64,000 bases of DNA from Pyxicephalus adspersus (Eukaryota; Chordata; Amphibia; Anura; Pyxicephalidae): positions 1,441,499 to 1,505,498 of the forward strand of contig NC_092860.1 of the NCBI RefSeq assembly GCF_032062135.1. The letters are read 5' to 3'. How positions within the stretch are numbered: the stretch's first letter is position 1; every line of letters begins with the position of its first letter. The notes beneath the pieces were generated by a model. The model did no database searches and had not been told where the DNA came from. It saw nothing but the letters and a program-made list of their open reading frames with translations. Position numbers and translations under genes: made by a program. Shown here piece after piece: positions 11,380 to 23,070 of this stretch.

Positions 11380-11620
11380 GGTTCAGGGCTGCAGGCGAGC
11401 CGGAGATCAGCTGTAAGATTGCAGCCGTCTGTCCTCATATCTGGAGAGCCGGCTGTGCTGTTCTCTGTTTAGGAACTCCGCGCACGCTTTGTTGCAGCTA
11501 TATAAAACTCTGCATGCATTCAGGGGACGCTGCGGCCTCTCCCGCTATCAGGCCCCTCCGCCCCAAACCTAATTGAATGGCTGCTCCCATTAGTAAACTG
11601 TCTGAAGGAAAACTGCCGGA
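11380..11620. promoter_or_regulatory. Candidate regulatory block with TATAAA
   Basis: Complex block with CpGs (CTCCGCGCACGCTTTG) and CTATATAAAACTC near 11500. No coding frame with a domain follows. It is bounded on the right by a TTAAAG transposon end at 11625. Confidence 0.25.
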
Positions 11621-11624
11621 GCTA

Positions 11625-12200
11625 TTAAAGAGGACCTGTCATTCCTGCTCCCATACCCAAATGTCTCACCAAACCGGTGCCTGCTGAGACTAAAAGGAAA
11701 TACAACCAATAAATACATCACAAGATATAATAACAGAAAATCTCCAACTTATATCATCAATCAGAAAAATGTAAATGTTTCCGGGTCGGTATGATCCCTC
11801 ACAGAGATTGAACTCCCCCTGACAATGTTGTCACCGCGTCTCTCTACATAGGAAGGATTCCATCTTTGTTCAGGCATCATCTGGGGTCACCATCAACTTC
11901 CACGATCACGTAAAATCTCTCACCTTGTGATTGGTTACAAAGTTGCTATGTTGCAGTCTGACCAATGAAATAGAAGAGACTGAGAAAATGCTTCCTCCTG
12001 CCTGCAGCAGACTGATGACATCATCTGCTCAGCCTAGACAATGTCACCGGAATAAAGTCCAAGGACTTCTGGGCCTGGAGGCTGTAACAGCAGAGCTGAC
12101 CACTCCTATAATTGCCCAATGTGACCCTTCTGCACCAATCAGAGGGCTGCAGACAGACGATTGGTTCATAAAAGTTACTCTGATTGGTTGTCTCATTTCC
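11625..12200 (+). mobile_element. Possible TTAAAG-ended small DNA transposon
   Basis: TTAAAGAGGACCTGTCAT at 11625 matches TTAAAGAGGACCTGTCAT at 42203 exactly, and resembles the ends at 31191 and 32619. The internal sequence carries CCAATCAGA, TGATTGGTTG and TGACATCA words seen in other repeats of this window. The right end was not found, so the extent given is a guess. Confidence 0.4.
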
Positions 12201-12569
12201 CACACATTTCAGGGCATTACCAGTTCTGCTTCATCAGGGCCGTATGGTTGGGTAACAAAGTTCTGGTCAAAGTTGCTAAAATAGTCAAACGGGCAGAAAT
12301 GGGCATGAAAAACGCTCGTTGTCACCTAAACACAAACCGCAGCTCCGGCACGTTTCTAATGATTGCCCACCTACCCAACAGACCTACCTACAACCCAAAC
12401 CGCAGATCCCCCTATAGAATGGATGCCTCCGATTCCCCCTCAGCTTGCAGAGTGCTCACCCCTAATGTAAGCCTGCTGTCAGCTTTCGCCTGGTGTGTAT
12501 TACATCCCAGGGAAGCCATGCTCAGGCTGGGGGGATTTTGTGTTGAAATCTCCGACTTTAAAGGTTAAA

Positions 12570-13035
12570 AAATAAAATGCAAATAATTTTGCTCCAGGAA
12601 AACAAGCGGGGAGCGCTAAATAATATCCAGAGAACAGGGGGAGCGCAGCAACAGGGGGCTGTCATGTGCGATTATATTTAACCTCCCGCTCACATTAGAG
12701 AAGGGAAACAAGAAAACCTCGGAAGCGCCTGCCAATAGCGCTCCATGTCAGCTGTCAGGCGCATGCTGAGACCAGAATCCTCGGCTGTCAGCCTTCCATT
12801 ACACACAATAACGCATCAGCTGTCACTTCGCTTTTCCTACATATGTAGATTTATTTTTCAATCATGTTTGAATAGAAAACGGCAATTATAACGGAGAGAG
12901 GACAAAGGAAGGAAAACATTCACGGGGCGATCGGTGTATTCACTCTGATTTATGAAGAAATGCTAAATGTACTTAAGGCAGCTTGATGAATCGGGGCAAT
13001 AAAAGGAACAATTAGAATCATCCCGATAAGATAAT
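12570..13035. promoter_or_regulatory. Candidate enhancer with TALE-homeodomain motifs
   Basis: Complex block with CpGs, an octamer ATGCAAAT (12577-12584), and four CTGTCA words. Two of these are the longer CAGCTGTCA at 12749-12757 and 12817-12825, the form bound by MEIS/PREP/TGIF-class TALE proteins. ACGGCAATTATAACGG and ACAATTAGAATCATC add homeodomain cores. No gene overlaps. The function is inference from motif density. Confidence 0.4.
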
Positions 13036-13045
13036 ACAGAGCCTA

Positions 13046-14245
13046 GCATGGAGAGTTCAGGGGAGGTGAGGAGTGGGGGTTGNNNNNNNNNNNNNNNNNN
13101 NNNNNNNNNNNNNNNNNNNNNNNNNNNNNNNNNNNNNNNNNNNNNNNNNNNNNNNNNNNNNNNNNNNNNNNNNNNNNNNNNNNNNNNNNNNNNNNNNNNN
13201 NNNNNNNNNNNNNNNNNNNNNNNNNNNNNNNNNNNNNNNNNNNNNNNNNNNNNNNNNNNNNNNNNNNNNNNNNNNNNNNNNNNNNNNNNNNNNNNNNNNN
13301 NNNNNNNNNNNNNNNNNNNNNNNNNNNNNNNNNNNNNNNNNNNNNNNNNNNNNNNNNNNNNNNNNNNNNNNNNNNNNNNNNNNNNNNNNNNNNNNNNNNN
13401 NNNNNNNNNNNNNNNNNNNNNNNNNNNNNNNNNNNNNNNNNNNNNNNNNNNNNNNNNNNNNNNNNNNNNNNNNNNNNNNNNNNNNNNNNNNNNNNNNNNN
13501 NNNNNNNNNNNNNNNNNNNNNNNNNNNNNNNNNNNNNNNNNNNNNNNNNNNNNNNNNNNNNNNNNNNNNNNNNNNNNNNNNNNNNNNNNNNNNNNNNNNN
13601 NNNNNNNNNNNNNNNNNNNNNNNNNNNNNNNNNNNNNNNNNNNNNNNNNNNNNNNNNNNNNNNNNNNNNNNNNNNNNNNNNNNNNNNNNNNNNNNNNNNN
13701 NNNNNNNNNNNNNNNNNNNNNNNNNNNNNNNNNNNNNNNNNNNNNNNNNNNNNNNNNNNNNNNNNNNNNNNNNNNNNNNNNNNNNNNNNNNNNNNNNNNN
13801 NNNNNNNNNNNNNNNNNNNNNNNNNNNNNNNNNNNNNNNNNNNNNNNNNNNNNNNNNNNNNNNNNNNNNNNNNNNNNNNNNNNNNNNNNNNNNNNNNNNN
13901 NNNNNNNNNNNNNNNNNNNNNNNNNNNNNNNNNNNNNNNNNNNNATTGATGGAGGGGAGGTGAGGAGTGGGGGTTGGATTGATGGAAGGGAGGTGAGGAG
14001 TGGGGGTTGGATTGATGGAAGGGAGGAGTGGGGGTTGAATTGATGGAGGGAAGGAGTGGTGGTTGGATTGATGGAAGGGAAGTGAGGAGTGGGGGTTGGA
14101 TTGATGGAAGGGAGGAGTGGGGGTTGGATTGATGGAGGAGCGGAGTGGGGGTTGGATTGATGGAGGGTAGGAGTGGGGGTTGGATTGATGGAGTGGAGGA
14201 GTGGGGGTTGGATTGATGGAGGGGAGGAGTGGGGGTTGGATCAAG
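13046..14245. repeat. G-rich minisatellite, about 26-30 bp unit, containing an N gap
   Basis: Units of the form GGATTGATGGAGGGGAGG plus AGTGGGGGTT recur 10 or more times right of the gap, and one partial unit lies at its left edge (13060-13082). The strand bias (G-rich plus strand) means G-quadruplexes are possible. Long minus-strand frames rich in P/T/S/H are repeat artefacts. Confidence 0.9.
13083..13944. other. Assembly gap, 862 N
   Basis: Run of N with the same G-rich minisatellite on both edges. Confidence 0.99.
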
Positions 14246-14536
14246 CAATGAAAAAGAAGGTAAGTCAAACTAATCACTGTCCAGCTGAATATTTATCCAA
14301 ATTTAGGACACATGAACCCTATTAATCATATATCGTACAGAATCCCCCCAGGAGTTTAGGGTATACACCCCACATTCCCCATAGACACCACACATTCCCC
14401 AAGAAGCCTAAATGCCATTTATACCTTCATGACTCCAAGATTCACTGCTGTAGTCTGTCCGCTAAAAGGCCAAAAGATTCCCAGCAGGGAATCCCCCCAA
14501 TCTGGGATTTCATATTTCTTACATAGGAGTGTTGAG

Positions 14537-14554
14537 TTCGCCCTCTAGTGGCCA
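14537..14554 (-). promoter_or_regulatory. CTCF-like site
   Basis: TTCGCCCTCTAGTGGCCA reads on the minus strand as TGGCCACTAGAGGGCGAA, which agrees with the vertebrate CTCF core CCACNAGRKGGCR. It lies in non-repetitive sequence. Occupancy cannot be judged from sequence. Confidence 0.5.
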
Positions 14555-14689
14555 TATGAATAGCAGACGATGCAATCAGCTTATCTGCTGAATCACCAAT
14601 ATTCTAAACAAAAAAATAAGGTGCGGATAAGATAAAGAGGAGAATGAGATGACCCAATAATATCTGAAATAAATAGATCTGCTGGCCCC

Positions 14690-15235
14690 GTGTACACCGC
14701 CAGCTCCAATCTGTTTTTCTAACGCTGGCCTCACTGATATCTGCTGATCCATAAATCATTCATCGGGTTCTCTTTAGACGATACAGAATTAAAATATTAC
14801 ATCGCTGTGCTTGGCCTACCAAGACCCAAATTGGAACTTCACAGCCCAAGTTCACCTCTGGGGCCCCCTCATTGTTCATTACACAAATACGCCCTCAGAT
14901 CCATTAGATACAAATGTCGGACTTAATGGGCGCTTTGAAATTAAAATAGCGGATAATTACCAAATGAAACAGCCGTCCTATTCAAAACGCTGCAAGAAGC
15001 GGAACGCATCGTACATTAAAATGATGAAATCCCGACAGCAACAACACAGGCCTAATGGACTAAGAAATACAGATAGTGAGGGACCAGCAACATGGCGACT
15101 CCGAGAACATTCACCCGAGGGAATGGGAATGTCTAAATCACTCCAGCCTTTGTGCAAAATATTACAAAATGCAACAGTAAAAATTGTAATTTTGTATCAT
15201 TTGTTAGGAAGATCAAAGTACAGAATATAGAGCCC
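14690..15235. promoter_or_regulatory. Candidate conserved noncoding element
   Basis: Complex block with GAAATTAAAATAGCGGATAA and AATTACC near 14937-14961. A 139-codon plus frame (14811-15230) covers most of it, but its product has no domain I recognise and no strong splice sites bound it, so I prefer a noncoding reading. Confidence 0.3.
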
Positions 15236-15250
15236 TACATGAGGGCGCAG

Positions 15251-15372
15251 CCAATCAGATCACTAGAGACGGGTGACATCACAGAGACGCTTCATATTCA
15301 TGAGAACTCAGCCAATCCGATCACTAGAGACCGGTGACATCACTGTGACGCTTCATATTCATGAGAAAGCAG
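15251..15372 (+). repeat. 61-bp tandem repeat with CCAAT and TGACATCA words
   Basis: Two copies (starting 15251 and 15312) carry CCAATCAGATCACTAGAGAC, GGTGACATCAC and CTTCATATTCATGAGAA. The same words, in reverse orientation, flank the N gap at 43361-43671. A more diverged relative may lie at 16615-16740. Confidence 0.8.
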
Positions 15373-16614
15373 CTGAATTGTCTGAATGATATTTATCATC
15401 CGATGGTCTCCACCTTTAGTGTTATTCACCTACAGCTGCAGTAAGTGAATATCAAGGCCAATGGTAAATGGTTGCAGTAACAAATAAAGAGTTATCCTTA
15501 ATCTGATCTTATTCCCAAATGTAAAACCAATGGTAGAAAAACCGGCCTTTGTCCCATTCTCTTTGCTTGTGCAGCGATCATGCAAGTGATGGGATGATAC
15601 GGGGTGTTGGGGGAACGGTGAGCACATTAAAGCCTAAATCCTGCAACACATTCCTAATAAAGTTACTTTTTTTTTCAATGAAGTACAAGTAAACTTTACA
15701 GGACTTTTAGGAACACAGAATTGCTCTCAGATTAAATTTCAAGGAGGTTCTGCATAGCCTTCAGCTGATTTACTCCTACCGGAGAGCCAATTGTGGGACC
15801 ATGTGAGGGGCCCGCACTCATCTGCATTGGAAATGATAAAAATTAAATATCTAAACTCTATAAACAAATCCTGAGAGCCTCCAACAGGAGACGATCTTTG
15901 TCCGATATCTGTGGGCATGGCCAAGAAACACAAGATTTACAGGATTGAGGCCATCTAGAAGTAGATGGTGACCCCCAGATGCCTTAACAGATATGGTGCT
16001 GTTCTTTTAGAATATCCCAGGATCTGTGATAAATACCTGGAAGTGTTACCCGGACACATCACATTGTATGCTGCTCTATATCTAGATCTGATGTTGGGTC
16101 CCCATTGAGGAAATGAATGGTTTTGAATTAGGGGTCTCACCCTGGAATACGTTAAGCTTTATTATGTTTTTTTCCCCCAATTTTTTAGAAATGACAATTT
16201 TGATAATGAAATGTCATCCTAAGCCCAGCAGTCCCAGCAGCCTCCTCTCTGTCCCCGTTCTTTCATTTAGTGTTTTTGGGCAGCCAGTGCCAACTTACCC
16301 GTCCCTTCTTGCACCTTGCGCTTCTCGGGCCTGCAGCTTCGGATGACGTCGGGACTCCAGTGAGTAAATCCTGAGGCTCCCGCTGCAGATAAAAATACAG
16401 ATAAAGTCTCACAGACGGTGTCCTGATTCACCTTGAATCAGACAACCATCGTGAAAGTTCCCAATTCTCACATGGAAAGTGGTAAATGGAGCACAACAAC
16501 ACCAGACACTGAGGGCCCCTAAACAACTAGAAGTGACACACAGAAAAGAGTACCTGTCATCTACACAAAAGTGCAGGACTCGATCTTGAACCCTACAAAG
16601 AAACGGCCTATGGG
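15373..16614. other. Complex sequence, nothing recognised
   Basis: One AATAAAG followed by a T-run at about 15655-15675 resembles the tails at 5355 and 21070. No gene found. Confidence 0.35.
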
Positions 16615-16740
16615 AACACTGGAAACCAGTGACATCGCTGAGCCATTTTGGACCCGACCCACTTCCCAGGATGATGCAGCCTGTCAATTCGCTAGGGGCT
16701 GGTGACATCACTGAGGCAGTCATTTGGGTAACTGCCCCAA
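16615..16740 (+). repeat. Diverged relatives of the 61-bp repeat
   Basis: CCAGTGACATCGCTGAG and GCTGGTGACATCACTGAG, separated by about 75 bp, resemble the core of the repeat at 15251-15372. Homology is probable but not certain. Confidence 0.4.
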
Positions 16741-18935
16741 TTTTCGAGAGGGACTGCAGATTCAACGGACACAAGTAATGCCACTAAGGTCAACGAGGGC
16801 CATTTATGATTTTTTTTATAATAAAGAGTTCCCATTCTTAGGTGGAGTAACCCCAAACAACCAATCAGAATTTACTGTCAGGCCATTACATGATTCTGAT
16901 TGGTTGCCATAAGTTATTGCTCCTTAGAAGCCGTCATCAATGGTGGTAATTTAATAGGATTGTTGATGAGCTTATCTGCCTCATTCATGTCCTGGAGCTC
17001 CCAGCGAATTGATATGATGAAAGATGGTAGGATGGCTGTCCTATAAGTTTAGAACCCCCCCTTATGATTGTGTAGGTGACAAATACACTCATATTCAATG
17101 GACACCGGCAGACAGCGTATCCATGCACCGAATTTCTGGTAGCACCAACAAACTTTGTAACACAAAACACACACAAAAGTCAAACATCGTCCCCGGGACT
17201 ATTCCAAAAAGACATGGCCACCTTGGGGAAGGGCTACAAGGTGCTATATTTATACCCCACTGAGATGGGTCACTATGAGACAGGCACTCCCTATAGGACT
17301 AAAGGGTACAAATGGCTTATAATGGCCATAATTTGCTGCCCCACCAGGTATGATGATGGCTCTTGGTTGGTAAAGCTACAGAGAGTCTTGGGTCTTCTCT
17401 TAGCAGGGCACTAAGCCGCCTTCTATATTGATTTACAATGAATTCAAGTGTGCAAAGGTTCCCAAAAAGTGAAATAGAAAAGAAAGGAACACAAATGGAG
17501 TCGTACTTTAGAATCAGCTGATCTTCCAGTGCCCCATTATAAATTGCCAAATGGTAATTCATGTCAAAGAATCTTACTTAAAGCTATCAAATACTAGAGA
17601 GAACCACCGGACCAAACTGAACAGACCTGGCAGAACCCAAGCTTGGTGCTTTGCTCAATCCATTAAATGGGCCACGTCCTCAATGACCCCTAATTTACCA
17701 TCCGCCATTTAGGGCGAGCATTGACCCAGAAGCAGACTTGTTCTGTCGGGCCTAAATCCTGCAAACTGCTAGCAATACACCAGAACGAAGGATATTTAGA
17801 CACAAATATTCCCAGCAGGTGAAACCAACCAAATGCCGGCCGTATCTTCTACTGGACTATGCAAAATTGTTGAACATGCAAAATGTTCTGTCCCTGAGAA
17901 AAATGTTTCCTTGAAATGAAATAGGAACTTTATAGAAAACAAAATGTACAAATGGAATCTGTAAAAAGGAAAGCTTCGTCTTCCATGATTCCCTGGAGAA
18001 CATGAGGCAGCCAAGTAGTCGTTACATTGACTAAGAAGCCATCAAATGATGGTAAAAGCTATGAATGTAAAAGAGTTTACAATACCTTCTGGTTTACAAT
18101 ACCTTCTTCCACCAATACATTCTGGTATGGTGACTACCGAGTACCATTATTTCAGACAGGAACACATGTAAGTACTGTAAACACAGGATAACCTCCCACA
18201 CCATGGCATTGCAAACACCATATAGGAGTTGTATTGAATGTTCATCTTCAAATATACCTAAAACCCTTCCAGAAATCCCCAAGGGACTGCAGACAGGTTC
18301 CTTAGTTTGGGGGGAGGTCTATGGGCCACCCTTAGTCCATCCAGCAGTAAACACCGGCCAATATATCATCATTACTTCCTTTTCCCAATAGGGCTGAGTT
18401 CATTTTGCAGTCTCCACCAATCCCAGTGTGCAGGGGGTGATTGCAATGAATCAAAGTCAAAGGAAATCTAAAGAGATAAGTATTAAATTACTGAAGCTCC
18501 ACACTGCCAATAAGTAGTTATTTCAGAAGAAAGGTCAGCAATGGCAACGCTTATTTCTCTTTCAATTTTGAGGGTCCTACCCTATCCGCTTGCAGAATAA
18601 TATTGATCCCATCCACCTGCCCTTTCCAACCAGGAATTGTCCCGCAATATTTATTTGTAACCTTAACCTAACCTCAACCTGAACACACGCTGTAGTCCAT
18701 TGAGAGCCAGGAATTAGTAAATTACAAGGAGGGAAACCACGTAAGGAAACATAGAAAAGCCCCAAAGGTAGGTTACATACAACAAGGACAAAGTGGTCCT
18801 TCTAAAATGGGTTTTATTGGGTTATAATATAATAATAAAGCTGTAATCGTATTAAAAACAGCTTTGCACTGAGCGATATAAACAGCCCACGTAGCAGCCG
18901 CAACGTTGGGGATTATCCTGAGAAGTTATTCCAAA
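16741..18935. other. Complex sequence without recognised gene
   Basis: Scattered frames of 60-112 codons show no domain. The words CCAATCAGA (16860) and CTGATTGGTTGCC (16893) suggest old transposon fragments. Nothing firm. Confidence 0.35.
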
Positions 18936-18939
18936 CCAG

Positions 18940-19330
18940 CCGGAATACAAGGCAATCTTATTTACAAAATGATTAATTTATCATTTAGGGCCATGTCAGA
19001 AAAAAATAACGCAACAGAGGATTTCACCTGCAGTTTGATCTGGAGCAAGAGAAGAATGTGGACGTTTTATAATTGATGTGCTGCCAGGAACTCAAATTGT
19101 GAGAAAGTACGGGGCTTAATAAAAGCTATATTAAAGAATTTCCGCAGATCTGTGGAGGCAGTAAGTGGATGTGGCAGGTTATCCGAGGTAGCGTGTTGGC
19201 AGACTTGAAATGGAGTCGGTGAGGTCATTTTCAGATGATGGAGCATGGGGGGAGGTGATGGGATCAAGGAAGGATTAGATATTGTTTGTGTATGAGTCAA
19301 AGAGATAAACAGATTGGAGAATGAGGGATA
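18940..19330. promoter_or_regulatory. Candidate conserved noncoding element
   Basis: Complex block with AAATGATTAATTTATCATTT near 18966-18985, an AT-rich near-palindrome with ATTA cores, and with no repeat. Call by texture. Confidence 0.25.
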
Positions 19331-20721
19331 TTAAAATGTTCATCTCCAGCCAGGCTGAACAAGCGGCGCGGGAGCCATCATGGATCTTCACCTTAAAACG
19401 CCTAGATGATAAAATGTTCTTGTTGTCAGCAGCAGCCGAGGTTCATTTGGCCATAATGGAATGGAGCTTCCAAAGCAAGAAGAAGTCTTTGACTGGAAAC
19501 CTTTCTTCGTGCGGCTCATGTTTTTTTATTAGGTTTTCATGGCCAAGGTCAGCTAAGATCTCAAAGTCCCAACAAGCCTTCAATCCTACTTGAGCTCGGC
19601 TTGGGTTGTATTATGTGAACCTCCTAGAAGCACCTGGATTGCTGCATAAATGTTTCCTAAGCTTCTGCTAGACCACAATAACAGACAAACACAAATCTGA
19701 ATATACTAAAACCTACTGGTGGAAGCCACGTGTGCCAATTCCTGGGCATTTAAATATTTATATAATGAGATGATGATGAAGAACAAACATCAACTGTTCT
19801 GGATGATAAAGACTGGCAAAGACCAGATCTCTCCATATTGACCTTGTTAGATGGTTCCTAACTTATTAAACACATTAAAGAGTATCAAGGTCCCCAAGTT
19901 TCCCATCTCCGTCCTATTGGGGAAATGCTTTACTTCCATAGACATAACAGAAATCTCCTGAAAGAAAGGAAAACTCCTCTTGTTGGTTCCGGATCAGATG
20001 TTCCTATTGGAAGACTTCTTCTCTATTTGGATTCACCCCTTCATTTTATTCAGGTGACAATGACCTAAGAGAGGGTTTCACCCTTTTCTACCCCATCCAT
20101 ACACAAAGGATGTTTTGGCTTTGGATAAACCTTATTACTATTGGGTACAATGAGGTCTTCTGCTCAGGGATCATTCCTTAAAACACGATAACCCCTCGGC
20201 AGTCTTGCTTTCAGTTTGGTAATCTCCATAAGTGGCCATGTTGGTTCTCTCATAGAATAGAACAGAAGCACAGAAACTGTAATACCTGTGCCATACAACA
20301 AGAACTACCTTTGCTGCATGGCACCTCTTCTTTGTATTGAGACTTGAGAAGATTTTAAATTCTAGCTAACAATACAAGGCACTGGGGAACTTGTTTTGTG
20401 CATTGATTGAATTGGGAGCTTAATCTGTTAATATTTAGCATTTCTTGGTTCTCTCAACATGCTAATAAGATTCTAAAACCTATTACATATCCTAGTGAAG
20501 TCATCAGTGGATGTACGTGCATCTTATTGCAATGCAAGCAGATTATGGCTGGTGCAGCTCTGTGCATTGCTTCAGGAGTCCCCATGCTTCAATGCTCCTC
20601 CGAAGAGTCCTCAACCCTGATACAAGGAGTGAGCTGGTTCATAGGCAGAGTTATATGATATTGATTTATCATTTGCATTCATACCCCCCCTAAAACATAA
20701 TACCCACATCTATAAACCCTT
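19331..20721. other. Complex sequence, nothing recognised
   Basis: A 90-codon plus frame at 19321-19593 has no known domain. No repeats recognised. Confidence 0.35.
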
Positions 20722-21030
20722 AGGTAGGGTGAAACGCATCAGATGATGAGAGGTGTAGGACTGATGGCGAGGTGAAATGCGTCAGTTGATGAGAGGTGTA
20801 GGACTGATGGCGAGGTGAAATGCGTCAGTTGATGAGAGGTGTGGGGCGGACAGTGAGGCAAAACGCATCAGTAAGAGAGGTGGGGGTGAGGTCAGCACAT
20901 GAGAGGCACGGGTCTGGCAGTGAGGCGAAACGCATCACATGATGAAAGGTTTGGTGATGAGGTGACACTGTTCAATACATGAGAGGCGTGGGTTCGGTGA
21001 GGCAAAACGCGTCAGTTGATAGGACACACG
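20722..21030 (+). repeat. 43-bp minisatellite built on a GAAACGCGT element
   Basis: Units carry GAGGTGAAATGCGTCAGTT and GATGAGAGGTGTAGG. Phase points at 20751, 20794 and 20837 give an exact 43-bp period, with more diverged units to 21020. The core (G)AAACGC(G/A)TC is the same word found in dispersed elements at 56270 and 57475. The tail CTTAATAAAGCCGG plus T-run follows at 21072-21097, so the array sits within such an element. Confidence 0.85.
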
Positions 21031-21097
21031 GGCGACGAAGCTCTCCACCTAACTATATGTTTGCTGATTCCTTAATAAAGCCGGTTGTATTTTTTCA
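21031..21097 (+). mobile_element. 3' tail of the element hosting the 43-bp array
   Basis: CCTTAATAAAGCCGGTTG followed by a T-run, similar to the tail at 5355-5385. Confidence 0.4.
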
Positions 21098-21109
21098 CTT
21101 AATCCTTAA

Positions 21110-21500
21110 ATCATAACGGTTAGAACTAATGCAGAGATGGCAGGCTGTAATTACTGGCAAGGTCTTTTTTTTATCTGTAATACACAATGCAGAAGATGGG
21201 AATTTATTCCTAAGAAAACAATGAGACACTTTCAGTGGATAATCTTTGCCTGTGATACAAAAGAAGACAAATTCTTGGTATTTAAAGAAAATCTACTGAG
21301 GGACTTGAATAAAAAATATCAAAATGCCAGAAAAATGTAATTCTTGTCACTAGGATGCAAATGCGAGATGTTATCTGCAGGAAAACGCGTCGGGCTGTAC
21401 GCAGCCATCTACAAGAATTATGGAAAATGTAGATTAAAGTTTAGTAAAGCGCCAAATACTCCGGAGAAAGACGGCTGTAATCTGATGGATGGGGCAGGGC
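21110..21500. promoter_or_regulatory. Candidate conserved noncoding element
   Basis: Complex block with GCTGTAATTACTGG near 21143 and a perfect octamer ATGCAAAT at 21355-21362. Overlapping frames of 67 and 83 codons have no domain. Confidence 0.3.
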
Positions 21501-22084
21501 CTTCGTGTTGTAACTTTACAAGTTTGTGCGGACAAATCCCTGACAGATATAATAATATACAGCAACAATATTACAACAGCAGCATCTCATCATAGAAAAC
21601 TCATCCTTATGATGTCATCAGTATTCTGCAGGCAGCAGAAGCATTTCCTCAGTCACCTCTCCCCCAATGATCAAACTGCAAGCAAGTCAGAGGTGAATGG
21701 ATACAACGTGGGTTTCACTGACACATTACACTTTCCAAGATGTTATATGTATTTGGCTAACCCCTTGTCCTACCTACCCCCCTCCCAGTATTGTACCTGC
21801 CCCAATTACATTTCACTGATAAAATGTATCTGACGCCAAATGTTCTTCAAGACATTGAATGTCCCCAGCAGGGCCACATAAGAAATTTGAGGTTTTTTCA
21901 TTGGGGTCCAGGACAGAAGTAACCCTTGTCCATCCCTATGCTGACCGGTCGCCGAATTCTATGGATTCCAAGATACAGGAATAGTTTGGGTTTAATAGGA
22001 ATTTTGCTGTTTTTGATGGAAAAGGTTAACTGAAGATGCCTGAGACTGGGATACGAGTTTAGTAAGTGCTCCGGGCTCGCCACA
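21501..22084. other. Complex sequence, nothing recognised
   Basis: No gene, repeat family or motif cluster recognised. Confidence 0.3.
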
Positions 22085-22300
22085 AGCTGTGTTTTATTAT
22101 TCTGTCCCCTCTCCGCATCTCTTTTTCAATCGCTTTGGGGGATTAGAGGAACATACACAGGAGCGAGGACTTAAATCTTGCAATATTCAGTTCATTGTAC
22201 GTTGGCTTAAACCTTTCACATCCACACTCATTAAGGATGAGCTTACTGTATACATTTCTCTCTAAGCCGCGCAATCGAAAGAGAATCCGAGGACGGCATT
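22085..22300. promoter_or_regulatory. Weak candidate noncoding element
   Basis: Complex, CpG-retaining stretch with CTTGCAATATTCAG and AAGCCGCGCAATCG. Support is texture only. Confidence 0.2.
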
Positions 22301-23070
22301 AGGCCGAAATCTCACTAAACTCATTAAAAGGGGTCCGGGGGTTTGAGGTGGGACATCTGTGCTGCTTGGATGAGATGGATCCATCTCTTTAGGAAATGGT
22401 TGGCATAGAAAAGCTGCGCTGACCAGAACCTGATAGTTTGGTGACAAATTGTGGCCACAGAAAGAAGCTGCATGGCTTCCAGGAGACCAAGGTGGGCACC
22501 ATGGATTGAACCATAGATGCCATTATCATCTTATAGGGAATCCTACATGGCCCGAAAACATTCTGTGCCATTGGGTGAAGATTGGACCAACTGCGGTCCC
22601 ATAAAAACATCTAAGCTAAACTCTTTAGACACAGTGGAGAATGATTAGAACCACAAAAGTTTTTTTTTTTCTTTTGTTTTCTGTCCTGGAGATACAACAG
22701 TAGTAAGAGGAAATCTCTGTCTCTGAACTGATGGGAAATCTTCTTTACTCCAGGCTTGCCAACTATGCGATCCAAGGGGAAAAATCCTGCCTTTCCTAGG
22801 CATCGGCATCAGTTTGGCAAGCAGTCCCTTATTTCTTATCCATACCTGCCATCTCTGAAAAAAGGTTCCCTCATCCCCCCCAACACCTCCAAAAGAGGAG
22901 TTGTAGCTGCTCAGGGTTCGCCCCCTCAAGCCACTTCTATGCCCAATTTGCAATGCCAAGTCATGCTGGGTCTTGGGCGCAGGGTGATTCCTGGGCAGGT
23001 ACCTGTGAGCTATACAGGACTTTCTACGTTCTACAATTCGCTAGCAGGGAATTATGTGCTTTTTTCTGTG
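22301..23070. other. Complex sequence next to the CR1 fragment
   Basis: A T-run at 22659-22672 and a 138-codon plus frame at 22756-23172 that runs into the CR1 fragment. No domain is seen, so it is not a gene. Confidence 0.35.

Noticed and set aside
13043..14277. 400-codon frames on the minus strand
   Set aside because: Mostly N codons plus a G-rich minisatellite.
14811..15230. 139-codon plus frame as a gene
   Set aside because: No recognisable domain, no convincing splice sites, and the block looks like noncoding regulatory DNA.
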